Source of the DNA: Calliphora vicina
Lineage: Eukaryota; Arthropoda; Insecta; Diptera; Calliphoridae
Length of the DNA stretch: 64,000 nt
Direction of reading: 5' to 3'
Assembly: GCF_958450345.1 (NCBI RefSeq)
Contig: NC_088784.1
Span: 80,997,747 to 81,061,746 of the forward strand
The notes beneath the pieces were generated by a model. That model was given only the letters and a program-made list of their open reading frames with translations, made no database searches and was not told the DNA's origin. Below, one piece after another: positions 56,649 through 64,000 of the stretch; within the stretch, counting starts at the first letter, position 1; each line of letters starts with the position of its first letter. A program made the position numbers and the translations under genes.

Positions 56649-57047
56649 TGGGGCATTTCATGTCAAGTGAACCATCTTTTGAAATCGATGTCTTGTTAGT
56701 CCAATTTTTCAACAAGATCGGTCAAGAACTCTCTGACATTTTGGTCAAACAGGTGTGTTTTTTCATCCAAAATCAAAAGAAAGAAAAAATAAAAAAAATT
56801 TGATTTTTTTTCCAAAATCAAAAACTTAACTTTTGAATTTTTTTCTCAAAATAAAGCTTAGTTAGGTATTTTTCTTGAAGAGCTTTTTGGTTGCATAGTG
56901 GAATGCGAGTTGGATATCTATCCCATCTTGTTGAAAAATTGTGTCCGAATTACTATCCAATAGGACTAACCTTGGTGCAAATTTCATTCAGATCGGAAGG
57001 ATTCAATTTCAAAAGTTGGTTGGTTCACTTGACATGAAATCTCCATA
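56649..57047. mobile_element. family M element, copy 2, shortened
   Basis: Starts atggggcatttcatgtcaag and ends ttcacttgacatgaaatctc. It contains atcggtcaagaactctctga and actaaccttggtgcaaattt. Lacks the ~180-bp tandem units. Confidence 0.75.
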
Positions 57048-57136
57048 TTCGTTTTTATAAGCTGATGTCGGTTTTTAGAAATAAAAAAAAATATATTTTT
57101 TTTAAAGCTTTAATTTCGGTTACAAGAGCAGTTAAT

Positions 57137-57400
57137 TCAACATTTGTAACTGAATTTTGAAATAGTTCTCCACAATGGGCTGAAATGAAATGACCGTGTA
57201 TATTTGGCTTCGTCTGATTGGTGGGGCTTCACATACAATCTATGGCGCTTCGGGTTGTCGTATTGGATGCAGTTTTCATGACAAGGAATGATTCGGTGCA
57301 AAAATGGTATTCTTTTGTAGCGTTCAAGCATAATTTCCGGCTCGTAAAATCGTCTTTCCCGGATTCTCGGCTTTATTTTATTTTCTTCTTTTAAGAGCAT
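57137..57400 (-). pseudogene. mariner transposase fragment
   Basis: Open for 87 codons: RERRFYEPEIMLERYKR, IPFLHRIIPCHENCIQYDN and PKRHRLYVKPHQSDEAKYT. Mariner transposases have ERRF..CE.LL.R.KRK.FLHRIVTGDEKWI.YDNPKRKKSWVKPGQP. The GDEKW first catalytic Asp reads CHEN here, so it is lost. No TIRs were found. Similar region to 25930-26060 of the mariner at 25091, but a different sequence. Confidence 0.85.
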
Positions 57401-58970
57401 TTTTCTTTTATTTTTTTTGGAAATAGAGTCATGGTCAAAAACTTGTATTTCCTCTGTATACTTTGGTGGAATTCATGAAATAATTTTAATTTATTCATAT
57501 GGATAATATCGCGTACATACAATCCAATCCATCTAGCATTCCATAAAGATTGATAGAAATGACAGTTCTAGACATATTAAACAAGTATGTAATATGATTG
57601 AGACGAGTACTATTGAGACGTACATATAAATAAGTTGTTAAGGATATTTCCTAATGCTTGTGCAACGTAAAAATAATATAAAAGATCAAATAAATAAATA
57701 ACTAAGTATGTATGTTGTGTTTGTTGAATACTTTAATTTGTTATTGCGCTTTTTCTACACAAAGTAGAAATTCTTTGTAGATGAAAGACATTTGTATAAT
57801 TTAATTGCCAAAGTGATTAACTGCACTTTATCATTTTTTTAGATTTTAAGAAATTGGTCCTTTCCTACAGATTTGAGTTCAAAAAAGTTTTCTTAAAATA
57901 TTTGTGGAAATAGCTCATACTTGGATGTATTATTTGGTAAAATGATTAACTCCATTTTCAGATTTTTTGAGATTTTAAAGAATTAGAACTTCACTGACTA
58001 AAAGCTATTTGCATTAAAAATAAAGTTTCTCAAACAATTTGTAGAAATACTAAATAATAACATAATTTTTCACATTTTGTTAAATTTTATTTTAATTAAT
58101 TTTTTGTGTTTCAATATCCAAATTTCTAATTATAAACTGCACCAATTTCAAGATTTGTTTATTTAATTTTATTTTATTTTATTTCATTTTATTTAATAAA
58201 AAACAATGTAAAATATTTTATCACTTCTCACAACTTTATGTTTTAGGTAGTTAATCTATTTGCAATATTAGCTATAAATTTATATTTATTCATTGCTTCA
58301 ATAAAATAAACTGAAATGTTTGACATTTGAGTTGAATACATAACAAAAAACGTTCATTGCAAATTTTATGATGGCAATACAAATAAAACAAGTTTAATTT
58401 TGAAGTATGTCAAAAGCAATGAAAGCAAAAGAAAAAAAGGATCTGCAAAGGAAAAAGGTAAAATAAATTGATATTGGTTTGTGGCAAAATGTACAAATAT
58501 TCGTATTTGCAATATACATAAATAAATAAATATTATTGATTATTGCAGCAAAAAAATTTATAAAAATTGAAAAAGTGTTCTTGTGATAACGCTAAATATT
58601 TAAACAAATTATACATTTTATACATTTATTATTGATTATTTTGTTAACAACTTTCTAAAGGTTTATTCCAGCTATTTTACAATTTTAATTTTTTGCTTGT
58701 TTTTTACGTCTAATCCAGCTGATAGTTTTGTACTTTATTTACATATAAATTACTATTTTGTAGATAAAACAAATTAGCTTAGAACAATACAAATAATCGG
58801 ATTAGTATTTAAGGCATTTTTCTCATATAATCTATTTATTTATTTTTTTGCTACGAATTTTTAGCATGTCCTTATTCTATTATTAATTAATAAAATAAAA
58901 AATTATTGTAGTTATAATTAGCACGTTCTCGAGATTAAATACATGATATATTTTTAAATGTAATGTAATA
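57401..58970. other. AT-rich intron DNA without recognised feature
   Basis: Low complexity; no coding exon, TIRs or transposase text seen. Confidence 0.5.
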
Positions 58971-58972
58971 AA

Positions 58973-59200
58973 CAAGTAAGAGAGCTATATTCGGCTGTGC
59001 CGAATCTAATATACCCTTCACCAAACATTTTTTTCGAAATTATTTTTAAATATATTTAAAAAAAATTTTTTCCCAATATTTGTCTTAATTTTTTTTTTAA
59101 TTTTTAAAAGCATTTTTTTGGTTGTTTCAGTTTTTGAAATTTTAAAAAAATATCAGTCATATTTCTGATAAAATTTCAAATAACAAATTACAAAAATTAC
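58973..59200 (+). mobile_element. mini-me-type repeat (family B), 5' part
   Basis: aacaagtaagagagctatat, hairpin TTCGGCTGTGCCGAA and atatacccttcacc; the rest decays into poly-A/T. Confidence 0.75.
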
Positions 59201-59449
59201 AAACACAGGTCAACAGCAAAAAAGGCTACAATAACCACTATATAGATTTGATGCATCATGGTTACCTAAGTACAAAAATGTTAAAATTTTTGAATTCTAT
59301 GTATAGGATTTTTTTTAAATTTTTTTTTCTAAAATTGTGTTTCTCCACATAATTTATGATAACTCCGATATTATTAAAGTAAACTTAGAAAAGTTTAAAT
59401 TTACATTTAATCTGTTTATATATTGCGTTTTAATCGGCACAGTAGTTTC

Positions 59450-59970
59450 AAGCCTGACCATATAATACCCTACACTAAGTAAAAGAGCAAAAACATTTTT
59501 CTTTTAAAATGTCAATAATTTATATTTTCGGAAGTGGGTTTTATATGGGAGTTATGATCAATTATGGACCGATCACCATGAATTTTCGGAAGCGGGTCTA
59601 TATGGGAGCTATGACTAATTATGAACCGATCTTATCAAAATTTGGTGACATGCATTTTGTATATATAAAACTTATTTAGAACGGAATTTGTGGAGATTCA
59701 TATGTAAATTAAAAATGTATGACTGATAAAGTCAAATTTCGGAAGGACATTTGTATGGGGGCTAGGTGAAATAATGGACCGATTTCAGCCAGTTTAAATG
59801 GGCTTAGTCCTTGGGCCGAAAAATATCGAAATATCATCAAAATTGCGACCTGTACTCTGCTCACAAGGTTTACATAGACAGCCAGCCGACCAGCCAGACG
59901 GACAAATGTCCCATACAAATGTCCTCCCGAAATTGGAATTTATCGGTCATAAATGTTTAATTTATATATG
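59450..59970 (+). mobile_element. family-A repeat, copy 8a, rearranged
   Basis: Runs in + orientation to gccgaccagccagacggaca, then switches to a piece in the opposite orientation (gaaattggaatttatcggtc, 59929-59970). Confidence 0.7.
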
Positions 59971-59972
59971 TA

Positions 59973-60985
59973 CTAGCTTGACCCGGTGCGCTTCGCTATC
60001 CCTGTCGAAGTAAAATAAAAAAAATGTGAAAAGATTTTATAAGCAAATAAATGAATATAATTAATACCGGAATTTCTTGTTTGTGATTAATTGCATACTA
60101 TGCCGTTGAAGGTATAAAAAATAACTTGTGATTTTAAAAAATCTTGAAGCTTTTTTTTAAGACATTCGCCTATTTTTAGTCAGACTCCTTATAATGATAT
60201 GAAAGCTATTTATTATAATAGTTAAAGTAATGCTTCAAATGAGTTATTTTGTATATAAAATATATAAATATTCGAATATCAAGTGAATCTAATTGTAAGA
60301 GTCTTTAAATTTTGTGTAAATTACGTTGATGGCAGTGTCCTGTTATGCCAGAAATTAAGAAGGGGTGCCACACCCCTTATTCCCATCCGTCCCATTTTCG
60401 GATAAACTTAATGTACTGATAAAAAATTGATTCGTAAAAAGTTTGAAGGCTGTCGCAATAATAGTTCTGCAGATATTCGAAAATACTATATACTTTGTAT
60501 GGGATGTTCCACGCCCACTTATCCACTCCCTAACATTTTCAGCTATTCTATGAAAAATGATAAGAGAGCTATTCGGACAAAGTTGGAAGAATCTAGTAAT
60601 TATAGATCTCAAGATATTTAGAAATAGCTAATTACTTTGTATGGGAGGTGACTCACCCCGAGTTCCGATCCTTCCCATTTTTTTTTACTAACTTCTTGTA
60701 CTGATAAGAAATTAACTCATATGAAGTTTGAAGCCTTTCCCATTTACAGTTCTCCAGATATTCGAAAATAACTATTTACTTTATATGGTAGGTGCCACGC
60801 CCACTAATTTAATACCGCCCATTTTCAGTCAAACCAAGTATTCGTTGATTCGTATAAAGTTTGAAGATAGTCACAATTTTAGTTCTGCAGATATTCGAAA
60901 ATAACTATTTACTTTGTATGGGTGGTACAAATTTTGCCCTCTTTTATCCCTTTGTGGTCCAAGTTAAGAAACACTATATAGTCTA
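59973..60985 (-). mobile_element. candidate Helitron-type insertion in family A
   Basis: Junction tgtactagcttgacccggtg. On the minus strand the element would end GGGTCAAGCTAG followed by T, which fits the Helitron 3' rule (CTRR, T). The Helitron relic at 54948 ends GGGTCAGCTAG followed by T. The 5' end is not identified. Confidence 0.4.
60330..60930 (+). repeat. degenerate tandem repeat, about 125-150-bp units
   Basis: Four to five units with words cagatattcgaaaataact, tttactttgtatggg, ccacgcccact and aagtttgaag (60462, 60600, 60768, 60888). Confidence 0.75.
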
Positions 60986-61215
60986 TTATTGCTTCCAAGT
61001 AAATAATATGTACCAAATTTGATCGAAATATCTTCAAAATTGCGACCTGTACTCTGCCCACAAGATTTACATGGACAGCCAGCCGACCAGCCAGACGGAC
61101 GGTCATCGTTTAATCGACTCAGAAAGTGATTCGATCGGTATACTAATATTTTTGGGCGTTACAAACATGTGCACAAACGCATTTTAACCTCCCCACTTTG
61201 GTGGTGTAGGGTATA
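60986..61215 (+). mobile_element. family-A repeat, copy 8b (3' part)
   Basis: aatatgtaccaaatttgatc, attgcgacctgtactctgcc, ttaatcgactcagaaagtga and the final hairpin cctccccactttggtggtgt. Confidence 0.8.
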
Positions 61216-61740
61216 AATATATTTTTTACGTGAAAATAGCTAATTTTTGTGTTTTAAAAACTCATAAAATAACGAAAACGGCAGAAAATGTTCAGATTTA
61301 TTGGTTTATCGCAAACCCACATATAATAGCAACAAAATGAGATATCGATCATAAAAACCGATTGATTCTTTTCGAATTTATTGACAATTAGTACTTTGTT
61401 TGATATACATAAATTGAGTAGTTAATATTCTTCTTTTGTACGATTGAATTTTGAAAACATTTTTCCCATGCTATGTACAAATTTGCACATATATACTGCG
61501 TTTTAATCGACTCAGTAGTTTCGGAGTTACAATAACAAACTGAAGCAAAAAATATATTTTTTACATGAAAATAGCAAATTTTTTTGTTTTAAAAAAAATT
61601 ATGAAAAATCGAAAACGGCAGATATTGTTTAGATTTATTACTTTGTCGTAAAGCCCCATGTAATAGGAACAAAATGAGATATCGATCATAAAAAATGATT
61701 GATTTTTTTTCGAATTTATTCACAATTAAGTGAATTCTCT
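61208..61740 (+). repeat. tandem duplication, about 338-bp unit
   Basis: atatattttttacgtgaaaa ... cgaaaacggcagaa ... caaaatgagatatcgatcat recurs at 61549-61730. Confidence 0.8.
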
Positions 61741-62152
61741 CATTTTTATATATTGTTACTTTTTATTTTGGAAACAATTCGGTAGATAGTGATTGAAGAT
61801 ATCTTAATGAAATTTCGTACATTAAGCTGTTCACTTCATGCCTGCAGTTTCAATTCTTCAATTCTTATTCAAATTAGATAGGTCTCGAAAATATTTAATT
61901 TTAGTTCAAGAGTTATTTATATTGACACATTTTTCTTATAGAACCAAAATTTCATCGGGATTGTATATATTTTGTTTATGTTTCTGAAAGAAAACTAAAC
62001 GTAAATAAGTGTAAAATAAAAATTGGCTGCTCTAAGACATATATATTAGAATCGAAAACAATTTATTGAATTTTTTGAAATTTCGTTTAAAAAAATTTTG
62101 GAAATGTAAATTTTGGGATTTGAAATAAGTGGCAATTCCATAAATTATATAG

Positions 62153-62906
62153 AGCAATTCCAGAATGACAACCACGACTGAAAAAACAAAAAAAACCTTG
62201 ACACTTTTTTTCAAGATGATTTGAATAGGGTAAAACACTAAAATGTTACTATGTGAAAGTGTTTAGAGCTTATTACAAAATTTTGAGTTCAAAAATAATA
62301 GTTTAAACTGACTCTATTTAATTTTTTAATTTGATTCGTATGCATTATGCTAAAATGGCGGCGAAACCTAAGCTCCCAATTAGGATGTAGTATGAAATGA
62401 ATTTGAATCTGATTATTGGTTTGCTATTATCAAATTGTTTATTGAAAAAGAATATATTTTATCTATTTATTTTTTAGTTTTTGTTTACATATAATTACAG
62501 AATATATGTTTATTGTTTTACTATAAGAGAAAAATCTGTCACGTACGGTATGTCACATACGATATTAAATTTTATTTATTATAACATCATTAAAAAATTG
62601 TTTTTATTTAAATATGAAGGATTGTAAAGGAAAAAATATTTAGTTTATTGTAAGAAATTAAAAGAAACATAACGCTTCTTATGATTTGCAAATTTTCGTA
62701 TATTTCTACATGTACCTCAAAATTACTTCTGTTTTATGTCACGTATGATATAACCTTATTTCGCGCGATATTTTAGACAACAATTTTCGAAAGATTTTAT
62801 TATTTTTTTAAAATATAGATTCTCTTTCAGATACTTTTATTTTTGCAGATTCTATTCCACTCTATAGGCGTACAAATGTCACGTTCGATGATATGGAATT
62901 GCCCAT
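62153..62906 (+). mobile_element. family J element, copy 2
   Basis: Starts gagcaattccagaatgac and ends tggaattgcccat. Colinear with copy 1, including four tgtcacgtacg-type motifs (62537, 62550, 62737, 62877), three of which carry a substitution. Confidence 0.8.
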
Positions 62907-63769
62907 ATGCATGAAATTAAACAATATTTTTTGGTGCATATTATCATGGGTTATTAAAGCCAGCTAATTTTTATATATTATATTTAAACATCTTTACCCA
63001 TAGAAATTAAATACAAAAACTATTTCTAATTGGATTTTTTTCAAAATTATTTATTTTTGATCCAAAATTTGAAACTTCAAAAAAAATTTGCAAACTCTGA
63101 ACGTTGTCAAATTTTCAGCATTTGATTTAGACTTGGGGATCTTCGAAAAGTTCTAAATTTCTTGATAAGTTCTTGCAAGTGAATAGAAATTATTTAGACT
63201 TGGCACATGTTAATAAATGATACCATAAAAAAAGTTTACAAGTTTTATAACATTATTATTGTCTAATGTAAAATTGCTTAAATGGTTTATGAGTCCTTAT
63301 TCACGTTTCTCTTCAATTGTTAAAACGTAATATTTTGAAAATATATAAAAAATCTTGCAATACATAATAATTATCTCTAGTACATTTCATTGAAACATGA
63401 AAAGTAAAATTAATGAATATATCCCGAAGTTATCCCTGTTGTTACATAAATATAATTTTACATTTTACATATTAATATTTAAATATTTTCTTTATATTCA
63501 TCATTAAAATTTCTCATATAAATTTAATCTCTTACTTACATATTAAAATATTAAAAATGGAACGACTCAATTAATATGGTGATGAAAAATTGTTTTTGTT
63601 AACTCGTCAAAATAAAATTTTATATATTTTATGATATTTTACATAAAGGGACTAATTATAACCATCCATGATCGTGGTGGATCGTTTTTAAAAAGGAATT
63701 TCTTTTTAAAGTTTTTGAAAATATTTATATTTTCTCTCAATGGTTTCAAATTCAAATCTAGACCACCCC

Positions 63770-64000
63770 ATCTAATGTTAGATTTTTCAAAGTCTATTAC
63801 AACGAATTTGGACCTACAATGGGTCAAAATCGGGAAAAATATTTTTTAACCTGAATTTTTTTTTTACCAAAAAAATTTTTTTTGTCACAAATTTCTTTTC
63901 ACTAATAAATTTAAAAAAATTCAAAAAAAAATTCTTTAAAAAATTTGTATTTACTATATTTCAAGTTACAGTAGGGTCTAGATATATAAAAATCAAAAAT
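63770..64000. mobile_element. mini-me-type repeat (family B), fragment at right edge
   Basis: tagatttttcaaagtctatt, cctacaatgggtcaaaatcg and the poly-A/T block correspond to 9170-9480 and 22490-22870. Confidence 0.55.

Noticed and set aside
45051..64000. Search for the upstream syntrophin exons (PDZ, first PH domain)
   Set aside because: No minus-strand stretch with family residues such as a WDW or FLALRG motif was seen; the exons are probably beyond the right edge. A translated search with a fly gamma-syntrophin would decide.

Overview
This is AT-rich nuclear DNA from an insect, almost certainly a calyptrate fly (house fly, stable fly or blow fly type). Three things point there: long introns packed with Tc1/mariner, hAT-like, Helitron and jockey-like LINE debris; interspersed repeats with the dipteran 'mini-me' core (a conserved block ending in TATAAAGTATATATATTC beside GTCY microsatellite); and coding exons that read as an insect gamma-syntrophin. 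There is no bacterial operon, RNA gene or CRISPR array that I can support.

The one host gene recognised is on the minus strand: the 3' end of a gamma-syntrophin gene (Drosophila Syn2 type). Three phase-0 coding exons were found by homology: 44826-45050 (75 codons), 26846-27049 (68 codons) and the terminal exon 15222-15332 (36 codons plus stop). They are colinear, join without gaps and give the last 179 residues. The introns are about 17.8 kb and 11.5 kb, and another intron of at least 18.9 kb runs off the right edge. Everything left of 15222 is 3'UTR or downstream DNA.

Layout. 1-750: Tc1/mariner-superfamily pseudogene. 2360-3115: MITE end and an irritans-like mariner relic. 3240-5800: a LINE 3' end whose tail is expanded into a tandem array. 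7846-9525: a mini-me-type repeat with a nested element. 9660-13185: MITE pieces, a hAT transposase relic and an inverted repeat with a mini-me inside. 13230-14310: a roughly 31-bp minisatellite. 15222-15332: last syntrophin exon. 15947-16815: foldback element. 18335-21600: transposase relics and a duplicated tract around a family-A repeat. 21738-24830: a four-level nest. 25091-26809: a mariner with TIRs. 26846-27049: exon. 27797-36418: many nested elements, including a hAT MITE in a Tc1, a 486-bp palindrome and a CACAGTG-ended element. 37765-39617: an element with RSS-like ends. 39912-42928: two copies of a TTAACCG-rich MITE, one with an insertion. 44826-45050: exon. 45335-48070: family-A repeat inside a Tc1 inside a mini-me. 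48230-64000: more repeats, a foldback, and a Helitron helicase relic with a LINE in it that has a clean 14-bp target duplication.

The most unusual signal is the 1.85-kb non-coding element at 37765-39617. It has a 5-bp target duplication, CACAGTG at both termini, and nonamer-like motifs 13 and 23 bp inside. This resembles the 12/23 layout of V(D)J recombination signals and fits a non-autonomous Transib-like element. That is inference from a few short motifs, not proof. A second, unrelated family (35509-36418) also has CACAGTG termini and a 5-bp duplication.
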